A stretch of DNA of 64,000 bases from Cellvibrio fontiphilus_A (GTDB lineage: Bacteria; Pseudomonadota; Gammaproteobacteria; Pseudomonadales; Cellvibrionaceae). The notes under the pieces are model-generated. The model did no database searches, was not told the origin of the DNA, and worked only from the letters and a program-made list of their open reading frames with translations. The stretch is taken from positions 1,164,626-1,228,625 of the forward strand of contig NZ_JBHRTF010000004.1 in the NCBI RefSeq assembly GCF_042646205.1, given 5' to 3'. Positions 26,551 through 36,097 of this stretch are shown piece by piece. Numbering within the stretch: position 1 is the stretch's first letter; each line of letters starts with the position of its first letter. The position numbers were made by a program, and so were the translations under genes.

Positions 26551-27765
26551 TTACTGTGAATAACGCGAGAGGAAATCGCCAAAGCGATGAATGGCTTTAG
26601 TCAGATCATCTTCACGTGGCAGGAATACAATACGGAAGTGATCGCGATTGGGCCAATTAAATGCCGTACCTTGTACCAGCAATACTTTTTCCTGAATCAA
26701 AAAATCCAGCACCATTTGCTGATCATCTTTGATGTTGTACATATTCAAATCTATTTTGGGGAACAGGTACATGGCGCCGCGCGGTTTAACTGCGGACACG
26801 CCAGGAATATCAGCCAAAGCTTTCATCGCGGCGTCACGCTGATCACGTAAGCGGCCGCCGGGAATAATTAACTCGTTGATACTTTGGTAACCGCCCAGTG
26901 CGGTTTGCACGGCGTACATGGCGGGCACATTGGCGCAAAGGCGCATAGAGGCGAGCATTTCCAAGCCTTCTATATAACTGCGCGCGCGATGTTTTGCGCC
27001 GCTGATTACCATCCAGCCAGAGCGGAACCCAGCAAGGCGATAGGCCTTGGAAAGCCCATTAAAACTTACGCAGAGAACATCCTGTGCCAGTTTACCCATG
27101 GGGATAAACTCGGCATCGTCATAGAGAATTTTGCTGTAAATTTCGTCGGCAAAAATAATAAGGTTGTGGCGGCGCGCCAGTTCAACAATCGCTTCAAGTA
27201 CGTCTTTACTGTAAACCGAACCTGTGGGGTTGTTGGGGTTAATCACTACAATGCCGCGAGTTTTATCGGTGATTTTGCTTTCGATATCGGCAAGATCCGG
27301 AAACCAATCGGATTGCTCATCGCACAGGTAGTGTCTGGCTTTGCCACCCGCCAAATTTACTGCAGCTGTCCAGAGTGGATAGTCTGGCGCAGGCACCAAT
27401 ACTTCATCGCCGTTATTCAGTAGGGCCTGCATCGCCATCACAATTAATTCGCTGGCACCATTACCAAGAAAAATATCTTCAATTTCCACACCGGGAACCT
27501 GCAGGCGCTGGCACTCTTGCATAATCGCTTTGCGCGCGGCGAACAAACCTTTGGACGCAGTGTAACCTTCGGCATTAGGCAGGTTGTAAATCACATCCTG
27601 AATAATTTCATCGGGCGCGGCAAAACCAAAGGGCGCAGGGTTGCCTATATTCAATTTGAGAATACGGTGGCCTTCTTCTTCAAGGCGATAGGCGTGCTCC
27701 AGTACGGGGCCGCGAATGTCGTAACAAACTCCATTGAGTTTGTCGGATTTCTTAATCGGGTTCAT
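26551..27765 (-). CDS. alaA: Glutamate-pyruvate (alanine) aminotransferase
   Basis: A class I PLP aminotransferase that makes alanine from pyruvate and glutamate. The 404 residues match AlaA closely in order: MNPIKKSDKLNGVCYDIRGP at the start, LKLNIGNPAPFGF, the substrate motif NPNNPTGSVYS, PLP lysine in SFNGLSKAYRLAGFRSGW (about 241), and LFPKID. A divergent promoter region of about 100 bases separates it from msrB. Confidence 0.92.
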   Translation of the reverse strand: MNPIKKSDKLNGVCYDIRGPVLEHAYRLEEEGHRILKLNIGNPAPFGFAAPDEIIQDVIYNLPNAEGYTASKGLFAARKAIMQECQRLQVPGVEIEDIFLGNGASELIVMAMQALLNNGDEVLVPAPDYPLWTAAVNLAGGKARHYLCDEQSDWFPDLADIESKITDKTRGIVVINPNNPTGSVYSKDVLEAIVELARRHNLIIFADEIYSKILYDDAEFIPMGKLAQDVLCVSFNGLSKAYRLAGFRSGWMVISGAKHRARSYIEGLEMLASMRLCANVPAMYAVQTALGGYQSINELIIPGGRLRDQRDAAMKALADIPGVSAVKPRGAMYLFPKIDLNMYNIKDDQQMVLDFLIQEKVLLVQGTAFNWPNRDHFRIVFLPREDDLTKAIHRFGDFLSRYSQ

Positions 27766-27861
27766 TTGCAGTAATATGCCTTGGATGCGGTCGTGCGTGA
27801 TTGCGGTGGAAAAACGCCCAAATAATCGACCTTAACTAGTTGATCTGTCAAGGAAATCCTT

Positions 27862-28263
27862 ATGGCTGATAACGAAAAATATAACAACGACTTCTGGCGT
27901 GAAAAACTCACCCCCGAGCAGTACCGGATTTGTCGCGAAAAGGGCACTGAACGCCCATTTACCGGCGAATATTGGCAAGAGTTCAGCGCGGGGGATTATC
28001 GCTGCCGCTGTTGTGGTGAACTGTTATTTGCGGCCGACACCAAGTTTGATGCTGGCTGCGGCTGGCCCAGTTTTTACGCACCGGTCAATAAAACGGTGAT
28101 TCGTGAGCACTTGGATACCAGTCATGGTATGTATCGCACTGAGGTGGTATGTCGCAATTGTGATTGCCATTTGGGACATGTATTTACCGATGGCCCCGCG
28201 CCGACCGGTTTGCGTTACTGCATCAACTCTGCCTCTATCTTTTTTATACCCTCCGAGTCTTAA
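27862..28263 (+). CDS. msrB: Peptide-methionine (R)-S-oxide reductase
   Basis: Repairs methionine-R-sulfoxide in proteins. The 133 residues include both zinc CxxC pairs (RCRCCGE and CRNCDCHLGH), the motif GCGWPSFY and the catalytic cysteine in RYCINSAS near residue 121. No signal peptide, so it is the cytoplasmic form. The ribosome site AAGGAAA precedes the ATG. Confidence 0.94.
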   Translation: MADNEKYNNDFWREKLTPEQYRICREKGTERPFTGEYWQEFSAGDYRCRCCGELLFAADTKFDAGCGWPSFYAPVNKTVIREHLDTSHGMYRTEVVCRNCDCHLGHVFTDGPAPTGLRYCINSASIFFIPSES

Positions 28264-28270
28264 GCTGATG

Positions 28271-28303
28271 CCAGTGCTATACGCACTGGCCAGTTGCTTT
28301 TTT
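28271..28303 (+). terminator. Probable terminator after msrB
   Basis: Stem CCAGTGC / GCACTGG with a 5-base loop. The T-run begins 8 bases later, so it is weaker than the others. Confidence 0.55.
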
Positions 28304-28490
28304 GCTTGCACATTTGTCTCTAAGCGTCTGATTTTGTAAACAAAGGTTAAATTTATCGGTTCGCCTTGTGTGCTTCTTATCCTTTGTTCATCTTGCTACG
28401 TATCGGCCCCAAGTATTTAATCAACGCTGTCTGTAGCAGCCGTCGCTTCAAAACCAACAACATAGCGGCGACGCTTTTCTGGAGAAAATT

Positions 28491-29615
28491 ATGAGTAATC
28501 CATTGCCGTGTGGGACCCGCGGTAGCTTTTCCTTAAGCTTCATTTTGCTGGCCCTGGCGCTCTCGAGTCCAACATCATTGGCACAGGCGCCAGCCAAACC
28601 TACTGAAGTTATAGTGCAAGCCGTTAGCACCCTGGAGCTGACAACCCAAATCGAAGCATTGGGCAGTCTACGCGCCAATGAAACCATCACGCTTACGTCG
28701 AATGAAACTAAAAAAATTACCCGCATCAATTTCGATGATGGCCAGCGTGTAGAGCAAGGGCAAATATTGGTAGAAATGACCAGCCGGGAAGAATCAGCTT
28801 TATTGGAAGAGGCTCGCTTTAATGCGGATGAGGCGAAGAAACAGTTAGACCGTGTTCGGGAACTGGCAAAACGTGGAGCTGCCTCCCAGGCAGAGTTGGA
28901 TCAACGTATTCGTGAATTTGAAGCCGCGCGTGCGCGCTACAACGCCACTGAGTCGCGATTGAAAGATCTGGTGCTGCTTGCTCCTTTTTCCGGGGTGGTA
29001 GGGTTGCGTCAAGTGAGTGTCGGTGCGTTAGTATCACCCGGTAACGCTATTACTACGTTGAATGATGATTCAAAGATGAAATTGGATTTCACGGTGCCGG
29101 CGGTATACCTGCGCAACCTGCATCAAGGTTTACCTATCGTTGCGAAGAGTCGCGATTTGGGTGATAAAGAATTTGAAGGGGAAGTCGTCAGTATCGATAA
29201 CCAAATCGATGAAGTGACCCGTGCGATCAAAGTGCGCGCGCTGCTAGATAATAAAAATCATGAATTGAAACAGGGTATGTTAATGCTGGTGGATTTAAAA
29301 GCATCCTCACGCAATGCCTTGGTTATTTCTGAGGCAGCATTGGTGCCGCAGGCGAGTAATAATTTTGTATTTGTGATGAATGAAGTAAATGGTGAATCCA
29401 TCGTAGAGCGGCGCCAAATTACCATTGGTGAACGTTTGCCTGGAGCTGTTGAAGTATTGAATGGTTTATCCGCACAGGAAAAAGTTGTTACGCATGGATT
29501 GCAAAAAATTCGCCCCGGACAAAAAGTACAAGTGCTCGCAGAGGAAAAACCGTTTGCCGAGCATGCAGGTGAAAAGTCGCACCTGTCCGACTTGATTAAA
29601 TCTGCGAAAAACTGA
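28491..29615 (+). CDS. RND efflux periplasmic adaptor (first system)
   Basis: A 374-residue membrane-fusion protein that bridges an RND pump to an outer-membrane channel. An N-terminal signal sequence (hydrophobic stretch about 15-30, ending SLAQA) is followed by a biotinyl-lipoyl domain, a coiled-coil hairpin (about 95-160, LARRGAASQAELD-like) and beta-barrel domains (LAPFSGVVGLRQVSVGALV). It lacks an obvious lipobox cysteine, so it may be soluble or anchored by an uncleaved signal. The pump gene starts 11 bases downstream. Confidence 0.9.
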   Translation: MSNPLPCGTRGSFSLSFILLALALSSPTSLAQAPAKPTEVIVQAVSTLELTTQIEALGSLRANETITLTSNETKKITRINFDDGQRVEQGQILVEMTSREESALLEEARFNADEAKKQLDRVRELAKRGAASQAELDQRIREFEAARARYNATESRLKDLVLLAPFSGVVGLRQVSVGALVSPGNAITTLNDDSKMKLDFTVPAVYLRNLHQGLPIVAKSRDLGDKEFEGEVVSIDNQIDEVTRAIKVRALLDNKNHELKQGMLMLVDLKASSRNALVISEAALVPQASNNFVFVMNEVNGESIVERRQITIGERLPGAVEVLNGLSAQEKVVTHGLQKIRPGQKVQVLAEEKPFAEHAGEKSHLSDLIKSAKN

Positions 29616-29626
29616 GGGCCATTGCT

Positions 29627-32600
29627 ATGATGCTCTCGGATATTTCTGTCAAGCGGCCGGTGTTTGCGTCGGTACTCTCCATACTACTTATCGCCTTTGG
29701 CATAGTTGCTTTTGAGCGCTTAACCCTGCGCGAATACCCCAACATAGATCCGCCGGTTGTGTCCATTCGCACCACTTATCCGGGTGCGGCAGCCAATATT
29801 GTGGAAACACGAATTACCAAAGTCATTGAAGATCGCATCTCCGGTGTTGAAGGGATTCGCTACATAGAGTCATCAAGTGAAAATGGTATTTCCAATATTA
29901 TTGTGCAATTTGATACTGGCCACGATATGGATGCTGCCGCAAACGATATTCGCGACCGTGTATCCAGAGCTGTGCCGAATTTGCCAGATGAAGCAGAGCC
30001 GCCTGAAGTTCAAAAAGTCAGTTCTGATGAAGATGTGATTTTGTGGTTCAACTTTGCCGTCGAAAACATGACTATGCCGGAGCTTTCTGATTATGCCCAA
30101 CGGTATTTAGTTGATCGCTTTTCAGTGATTGATGGCGTTGCGCGCGTGCGCATTGGTGGCGAGCAGCGCTACGCAATGCGCGTTTGGTTGGATCGTCGCG
30201 AATTAGCGGCACGCAATCTCACCGTGAACGATGTTGAAGCGGCATTGCGCGCGGAAAATATCGAATTACCTGCAGGCAGTATTGAATCCCTTGAACGACA
30301 ATTCACGGTGCGTATGGCGCGCTCTTATCGCACGGTGGATGAGTTTAGTCGTTTGGTCGTGCGGCGCGGTGAGGATGGACACCTGACGCGTTTGGGTGAC
30401 ATTGCCAAAGTGGAAAAAGGCACCGAAGAAGATCGCAATTTATTTCGCGGCAATGGTGTAACACAAGTTGGTATAGGAATTGTTAAACAATCTACCGCTA
30501 ACACCATTGATGTGGCGCGCGGTGCAAAAGCTGAACGCGATAAAATTAATGCCATTTTGCCCAAGGGAATGAGCCTGGAGGACAGCTACGACAGCTCAGT
30601 GTTTGTTGAGCGCGCTATTCACGAAGTTTATATAACCCTCGCCATTGCCATAGGCTTGGTGGTATTGGTGATTTATTTATTTTTGGGCAGTATTCGCGCC
30701 ATGCTGGTACCTGCAGTCGCAGTGCCTGTGTCAATTATCGCTACCTTTACTGTACTCGCCGCCTTGGATTTCTCTGTCAATATGCTCACGCTTTTGGCAT
30801 TGGTGCTGGCAATTGGTTTGGTGGTGGACGATGCGATTGTTGTTTTGGAAAATATCGTCCGGCATATAGAGGAGAAAGGTAAAACGCCCTTGTTGGCTGC
30901 AGTGGATGGGGCGCGAGAGGTAGGTTTTGCGGTCATCGCTACTACTTTGGTATTGATCGCTATTTTTGTGCCGATTATTTTTCTCAAAGGTGATATAGGG
31001 CGATTATTCTCTGAATTTGCTATCACCATGGCTGCGGCAGTGGCCTTTTCATCGCTGATTGCGTTAACGCTATCGCCAATGCTTGCTTCTAAAGTGTTAA
31101 AGCGAAATGAAAATAAAAATAATTTTGTTGAAAAAATCAATTCTGGAATGCTGCGTTTGCGTCTGCGCTATCAAGACTCGATCCATTTTTGTTTGCGTCA
31201 TACCAAAGCGGTCGTTGTAATTTTCGCGTTGCTTATTCTGGCGATGTTTTATGTCATAAAAGCTTTGCCCTCGGAGTATGCGCCACGCGAAGACCGCGGC
31301 ACCTTTTTTGTGATGGTGAATGGCCCCGAAGGTGCCAGTTATGCCTACATGGAAGAGTACATGACTGAAATTGAAAACCGCATGATGCAATACGTGGATG
31401 CCGGGGAAATTAACCGTTTGATGGTGCGTGCCCCGCGTGGTTTTGGCGCAGTGGAAAGCTTCAATTCGGGCATGATCATCGCGGTGATGAACGATTGGAA
31501 TAAACGTAGGGATGCTTTTGTGGTAATGGAAGAAATTCGCCAGAAATTAGCGGATTTACCTGGTGTAACCGCTGCGCCGGTGATGCGTCAGGGGTTCGGT
31601 TCACAAGCGCAAAAGCCAGTGCAATTTGTGCTGGGCGGCGGCACCTATGCGGAGTTGGCAGAGTGGCGTGATATTTTGCTGGAAAAACTTGAGCAAAATA
31701 ATCCCGGCCTCACGGGTATTGATTGGGATTACAAAGAAACCAAACCACAAATTGAAGTAGTGATAGATACAAATCGTGCTGCTGATCTGGGGGTGAGTGT
31801 TAACAACATCGGCCGCACACTGGAGGCAATGTTGGGGTCGCGCCGTGCTACAACCTATATTGACGATGGCGAAGAGTACGATGTCATTATGCAAGGTGAG
31901 CGTCATGAGCAACGTACCACTACCAGTCTGCAAAATATGTATGTGCGTTCCGAGCGCAGTGGCGAATTGATTCCACTGGCGAATCTGGTGACCTTAAAAG
32001 AAACAGCAGATGCAAGCCGTTTGAACCGTTACAACCGTATGCGCGCTCTCACCATAGAGGCTAATCTTGCAGACAATTTGGCATTGGGTGATGCACTGGC
32101 TCATTTAAACGGTTTGGTGCGTGATCATTTGCCACCAACAGCCATGGTTGATTACAAAGGGCTGTCGCGGGATTTTCAAACAGCGGGCGGTTCGATTATG
32201 TTTATTTTCCTATTGGGAATTTTAATCACCTTCCTGGTGCTTGCTGCGCAATTTGAAAGTTACATCCATCCTTTTGTCATAATGTTAACGGTACCGCTCG
32301 CGATTTTTGGTGGCATGCTGGGGCTTTATTTAACCGGCAGTAGCCTTAACCTTTATTCGCAGATTGGTTTGATTATGCTGGTGGGACTGGCAGCAAAAAA
32401 TGGCATTCTTATCGTGGAATTTGCCAACCAGTTACGCGATAGGGGCGTGGAGTTTCAGACAGCCTTGCTGGAAGCTTCTTCAGCGCGGTTACGCCCAATT
32501 TTAATGACCAGCTTAACCGCTGTTGCCGGTGCAATTCCCTTGGTGATCTCGTCGGGTGCCGGCGCAGAAACGCGTTTTGTAATTGGTACTGTGGTTATTG

Positions 32601-32743
32601 CCGGTGTAATTGTCGCCACTATTCTCACGCTGTTTCTGGTGCCTGTTGCCTACAATCTGCTTGCGCGCAACACCGGTTCACCGGGTGATGTTGCCCGCCA
32701 GCTAACGCAGGACCAGGCGCACTACAGCGGTGAGGATGATTAA
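29627..32743 (+). CDS. RND efflux pump, HAE1 type (first system)
   Basis: A 1038-residue inner-membrane proton antiporter that expels hydrophobic compounds. The first helix (SVKRPVFASVLSILLIAFG) and the twelve-helix RND plan are recognisable. The proton-relay aspartates are in GLVVDDAIVVLENI (about 407-408). Two large periplasmic porter loops follow helices 1 and 7. It begins with two adjacent ATG codons; either may be used. No outer-membrane channel gene is nearby, so it must borrow a TolC-type partner. The substrate is unknown. Confidence 0.92.
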   Translation: MMLSDISVKRPVFASVLSILLIAFGIVAFERLTLREYPNIDPPVVSIRTTYPGAAANIVETRITKVIEDRISGVEGIRYIESSSENGISNIIVQFDTGHDMDAAANDIRDRVSRAVPNLPDEAEPPEVQKVSSDEDVILWFNFAVENMTMPELSDYAQRYLVDRFSVIDGVARVRIGGEQRYAMRVWLDRRELAARNLTVNDVEAALRAENIELPAGSIESLERQFTVRMARSYRTVDEFSRLVVRRGEDGHLTRLGDIAKVEKGTEEDRNLFRGNGVTQVGIGIVKQSTANTIDVARGAKAERDKINAILPKGMSLEDSYDSSVFVERAIHEVYITLAIAIGLVVLVIYLFLGSIRAMLVPAVAVPVSIIATFTVLAALDFSVNMLTLLALVLAIGLVVDDAIVVLENIVRHIEEKGKTPLLAAVDGAREVGFAVIATTLVLIAIFVPIIFLKGDIGRLFSEFAITMAAAVAFSSLIALTLSPMLASKVLKRNENKNNFVEKINSGMLRLRLRYQDSIHFCLRHTKAVVVIFALLILAMFYVIKALPSEYAPREDRGTFFVMVNGPEGASYAYMEEYMTEIENRMMQYVDAGEINRLMVRAPRGFGAVESFNSGMIIAVMNDWNKRRDAFVVMEEIRQKLADLPGVTAAPVMRQGFGSQAQKPVQFVLGGGTYAELAEWRDILLEKLEQNNPGLTGIDWDYKETKPQIEVVIDTNRAADLGVSVNNIGRTLEAMLGSRRATTYIDDGEEYDVIMQGERHEQRTTTSLQNMYVRSERSGELIPLANLVTLKETADASRLNRYNRMRALTIEANLADNLALGDALAHLNGLVRDHLPPTAMVDYKGLSRDFQTAGGSIMFIFLLGILITFLVLAAQFESYIHPFVIMLTVPLAIFGGMLGLYLTGSSLNLYSQIGLIMLVGLAAKNGILIVEFANQLRDRGVEFQTALLEASSARLRPILMTSLTAVAGAIPLVISSGAGAETRFVIGTVVIAGVIVATILTLFLVPVAYNLLARNTGSPGDVARQLTQDQAHYSGEDD

Positions 32744-32751
32744 TGTCAGCT

Positions 32752-32782
32752 AACAAGAGCGCTAGTCACTAGCGCTCTTGTT
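32752..32782. terminator. Hairpin after the first RND pump gene
   Basis: A 14-bp perfect stem (AACAAGAGCGCTAG / CTAGCGCTCTTGTT) with loop TCA, 8 bases past the stop. There is no clear T-run beyond the stem, so termination is likely but not certain. Confidence 0.6.
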
Positions 32783-32926
32783 CGTTAGTATTCGCGTGCA
32801 GTAAAAATAAAAAGTAAAACAAAAAGTAAAAATATCTGTTTTCGGCAAATATCCGGTTAACCTTTATTGTTTCCTACTGTTAACTTTCGCCTAAGAGGCG
32901 CGGCAATATGATTGCTGCGGATTGCT

Positions 32927-33616
32927 ATGAAATTTCTCCTGTTTATTTTTTCCTGCCTTGTTTTTGTAGTTGCTTGTACAGCCTCCAATACTAAAGATAC
33001 AAATGAAACTTCCTCCGTGTTGTGGAAGCTGGATTCAGTAGCAACAATTGGTGATAAAAACCTGACTGTATTGGGTAATCCACAGGTGGTTAAGTCCACT
33101 TTGGGTAATGTGGTTCGTTTTGATGGGGATGGCGATCGCTTGTTAGTAGATGCCAATCCACTTGGCACTGCGCAGGCATTTACTATTGAAATAGTATTTA
33201 ACCCTGCTGATGCTTATCCCAATAATGTTGAGCCACGTTTTTTCCATATTGAAGCAGAGGATAATCCCAATCGCCGCTTAACCATTGAGTTGCGGTTGAA
33301 CGATAAAAAACAATGGTATCTGGACGCTTATATCAAGTCAGAAACCTCGCAGTTTACGTTGATAGATTCCTCCCTAGTTCATCCTATAGGTCAGTGGGCA
33401 CATGCTGCGGTTACTTATCAGCAAGGCGAGTTTGTGTCCTATGTGAATGGGGTAAAAGAATTAACCGGACAGGTAGAATATTTACCTATTGCGGCTCATG
33501 GAAAAACATCCATAGGTGCGCGAATGAATCAAGTACATTGGTTCAAAGGTGATATAGCTTGGGTAAAAATTACACCGCGAGTGCTTATGCCGCAGGAATT
33601 TACCTTGCTCAAATAA
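32927..33616 (+). CDS. LamG/concanavalin-like lipoprotein
   Basis: A 229-residue predicted lipoprotein. The signal sequence MKFLLFIFSCLVFVVAC ends in a lipobox (VVAC, Cys17). The rest looks like a LamG/laminin-G-like jelly roll: VVRFDGDGDRLLVD, FTIEIVFNPAD, NRRLTIELRL, WAHAAVTYQQGEFVSYVNG and IGARMNQVHWFKGDIAWVKI, the usual pattern with the short VNG turn. Such domains bind carbohydrate or protein. I start at ATG 32927 rather than TTG 32912. It is monocistronic between two hairpins; its ligand is unknown. Confidence 0.8.
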   Translation: MKFLLFIFSCLVFVVACTASNTKDTNETSSVLWKLDSVATIGDKNLTVLGNPQVVKSTLGNVVRFDGDGDRLLVDANPLGTAQAFTIEIVFNPADAYPNNVEPRFFHIEAEDNPNRRLTIELRLNDKKQWYLDAYIKSETSQFTLIDSSLVHPIGQWAHAAVTYQQGEFVSYVNGVKELTGQVEYLPIAAHGKTSIGARMNQVHWFKGDIAWVKITPRVLMPQEFTLLK

Positions 33617-33646
33617 GATGAAAATAAGACTAGAATAAAGCGCAAT

Positions 33647-33684
33647 AAAAAAGCCGCTGATGCCAATAGCACAGCGGCTTTTTT
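33647..33684. terminator. Bidirectional terminator between the LamG gene and proS
   Basis: A 13-bp stem (AAAAAAGCCGCTG / CAGCGGCTTTTTT) with a 12-base loop between convergent genes. Confidence 0.85.
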
Positions 33685-33711
33685 TGTAGTGTGTTTTGCC
33701 GTACAGATTGA

Positions 33712-35439
33712 TTAGCGCTGGATTTTGGCGCTCAGGAACTCAACAATCCCGGTGGCGGGAATTTCCTGTTTTTCGGCATCGCGACGACCTTTGTATTCAA
33801 TATTTCCTGCTTCCAAGCCGCGGTCGCCGATAACAATACGATGTGGTATTCCCATTAAATCCGTGTCGGCCAGCATTGCACCCAAGCGTGCTTTTTCATC
33901 ATCCATTAGCAGCACATCAAAGCCGGCTTTAGTCAGTGCGGCATAGATTTCTTCAGCTTTGTTGGCGACAGCTTCTGATTTACTGATGTTAATAGGCACA
34001 ATGGCTACATGGAAAGGCGCAATAGCATCCGGCCAAATAATGCCGTTGTCATCAAAGTTTTGTTCTATGGCTGCAGCAACCACACGTGTTACACCAATAC
34101 CGTAGCAACCCATGATCATGGTTTGCTCTTTACCATTTTCATCCAGCACCCTGGCTTTCATCGCCTCAGAGTATTTAGTGCCCAGCTGGAAAATATGACC
34201 AACTTCTATACCGCGTTTTATTTCCAGTGTGCCCTTGCCGCAAGGGCTAGGGTCACCAGCAACCACGTTGCGAATATCAGCAACCAAGGGCGCTTGTTCA
34301 TCGCGCTCCCAGTTAACGCCAGTTAAATGGAAACCGTCTTTGTTGGCACCGCAAACGAAATCGGCAAGGTGTGCTGCCGAGTGATCAACAATAACCGGAA
34401 TTTTCAAACCTACCGGTCCAATAGAACCTATACCTACACCCAACTCCTCTTTAATACGAGCTTCCGGTGCCAGAGTAAGAGGTGCTGCAATACCTGTTAA
34501 TTTTTCGGCTTTGATCTCATTGAGTTCATGATCACCACGCAACACCAATGCAACCAAGGGTTGGGTTTTATCGGCGCGAACTTCGCCAAGTACTATCAGT
34601 GTTTTTACCGTTTGTTGCGGGCTAACTTTTAAGAACTCGCAAACTTCTTCAATGCTGTGCTTACCTGGTGTTGCCACTTCTTGCATTAAATGTTGTGGTG
34701 CAGGGCGCGGTGTGGCGGGTGGCAAGGCTTCGGCCTTTTCGATATTGGCCGCGTAGTCACTGGCGTTGCTGAAGGCAATATCGTCTTCACCACTGTCGGC
34801 CAGCACGTGGAACTCATGGGAAAATGCACCGCCAATAGAACCTGTATCGGCCAATACCGGGCGGAACTCCAAACCCAAACGTGTGAAAATACTGCAGTAA
34901 GTAGCATGCATTACATCGTAAGTTTGCTGCAGTGACTCAGTGCTGTTATGAAAGGAATAGGCATCTTTCATAATAAATTCGCGTGAGCGCATGACACCAA
35001 AGCGTGGGCGAATTTCATCGCGGAATTTGGTTTGGATTTGGTAGAAATTTGCCGGTAATTGTTTGTAGCTTTTGATTTCGTTACGAATTAAATCAGTAAT
35101 TACTTCTTCATGGGTTGGGCCGAGGCAAAAAGGGCGATCATGGCGATCACTCATGCGCAGTAGCTCGGGGCCATATTGTTGCCAGCGCCCGGACTCTTCC
35201 CACAGTTCAGCAGGTTGAACCACAGGCATTAACACTTCCATCGCGCCGGATTTATCCATCTCTTCGCGAACGATTCGTTCAACTTTGCGCAACACGCGCA
35301 AACCCATAGGGAGCCAGTTGTATAAACCAGACGCGGATTTGCGAATCATGCCTGCACGTAACATCAGCTTATGGCTAATGACTTCTGCATCTGATGGGGT
35401 TTCTTTAAGGGTGGCAATTAAAAATCGACTGGAACGCAT
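33712..35439 (-). CDS. proS: Proline-tRNA ligase
   Basis: Charges tRNA-Pro. The 575-residue bacterial-type enzyme carries the class II core (motif 2 TKFRDEIRPRFGVMRSREFIMKD split around residue 150) and the YbaK-like editing domain inserted between motifs 2 and 3 (about 240-380, with KTLIVLGE). The C-terminal anticodon-binding domain holds PFHVAIVPIN and VLLMDD. The frame is open for 56 codons upstream, but the protein should start at ATG 35439 (MRSSRFLIATLKETP), which matches other ProS N-termini. A divergent gene for a HIT protein starts 139 bases away. Confidence 0.95.
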   Translation of the reverse strand: MRSSRFLIATLKETPSDAEVISHKLMLRAGMIRKSASGLYNWLPMGLRVLRKVERIVREEMDKSGAMEVLMPVVQPAELWEESGRWQQYGPELLRMSDRHDRPFCLGPTHEEVITDLIRNEIKSYKQLPANFYQIQTKFRDEIRPRFGVMRSREFIMKDAYSFHNSTESLQQTYDVMHATYCSIFTRLGLEFRPVLADTGSIGGAFSHEFHVLADSGEDDIAFSNASDYAANIEKAEALPPATPRPAPQHLMQEVATPGKHSIEEVCEFLKVSPQQTVKTLIVLGEVRADKTQPLVALVLRGDHELNEIKAEKLTGIAAPLTLAPEARIKEELGVGIGSIGPVGLKIPVIVDHSAAHLADFVCGANKDGFHLTGVNWERDEQAPLVADIRNVVAGDPSPCGKGTLEIKRGIEVGHIFQLGTKYSEAMKARVLDENGKEQTMIMGCYGIGVTRVVAAAIEQNFDDNGIIWPDAIAPFHVAIVPINISKSEAVANKAEEIYAALTKAGFDVLLMDDEKARLGAMLADTDLMGIPHRIVIGDRGLEAGNIEYKGRRDAEKQEIPATGIVEFLSAKIQR

Positions 35440-35577
35440 AGTTATGGCTTCTTGATGGCTATAATGGGTTTTAAAGCTGCCTATTCTACGGCGGATACAG
35501 GTATTGGTATAGCGCCCCGTGACGCTCCAGGAGCGACACTGAGGCTGTGGCATTGGTCTATAAAAGGATAACAACTT

Positions 35578-36000
35578 ATGTTTGAACTTCATCCCCGCCT
35601 TGCGCAAGACTCAGTCGTTATCGGTGAGTTTGACTTGTCGCTGCTATTGCTTAGCCGCGACGCTAATTACCCCTGGTGTATTTTGGTTCCTAAGCGCGAA
35701 GAGGTTTTCGAAATTCACCATTTGAGTGAGGACGAGCAGCTGCAATTGATTCGCGAGTCGTGCCGTCTTTCAGAGGTAATGACCAGTGTGTTTGATGCCG
35801 ATAAAATGAACGTGGCAGCATTAGGCAATGTTGTGCGTCAGTTGCATGTTCACCATATAGCGCGCTTTACCGATGACCCGGCCTGGCCCCAGCCTATTTG
35901 GGGTAAATTGCCAGCCAAAGATTACTCCGAAGCGGAATTTGCTGAACGAATCAAGCGTTTGCAAAATGCCTTGGTGGGTGAGGGGTTTAGAGTTATTTAG
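35578..36000 (+). CDS. HIT family protein
   Basis: A 140-residue histidine-triad protein, probably a nucleotide-monophosphate hydrolase or transferase. The triad region reads NVVRQLHVHHIARF (about 90-103), a subfamily form with Gln in place of the first His (QxHxHH). PWCILVPKREEVFEIHHL is the usual N-terminal strand and loop. The ribosome site AAAGGA precedes the ATG. It is ended by the terminator at 36048-36075. The substrate is unknown. Confidence 0.85.
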   Translation: MFELHPRLAQDSVVIGEFDLSLLLLSRDANYPWCILVPKREEVFEIHHLSEDEQLQLIRESCRLSEVMTSVFDADKMNVAALGNVVRQLHVHHIARFTDDPAWPQPIWGKLPAKDYSEAEFAERIKRLQNALVGEGFRVI

Positions 36001-36047
36001 TAACCGGTGGATTGGTAAGCAATAAGGCTGATGTGATTTCTCTAAAA

Positions 36048-36075
36048 CAAAAACCCCGCATTAGCGGGGTTTTTT
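36048..36075. terminator. Bidirectional terminator between the HIT and HU-like genes
   Basis: Stem AAACCCCGC / GCGGGGTTT with loop ATTA, flanked by further A and T runs. Confidence 0.85.
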
Positions 36076-36097
36076 ATTGCTGGAAGAAACGCTGTAA

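Noticed and set aside
26884..27423. A 179-codon plus-strand frame opposite alaA
   Set aside because: A shadow of alaA; no domain and no ribosome site.
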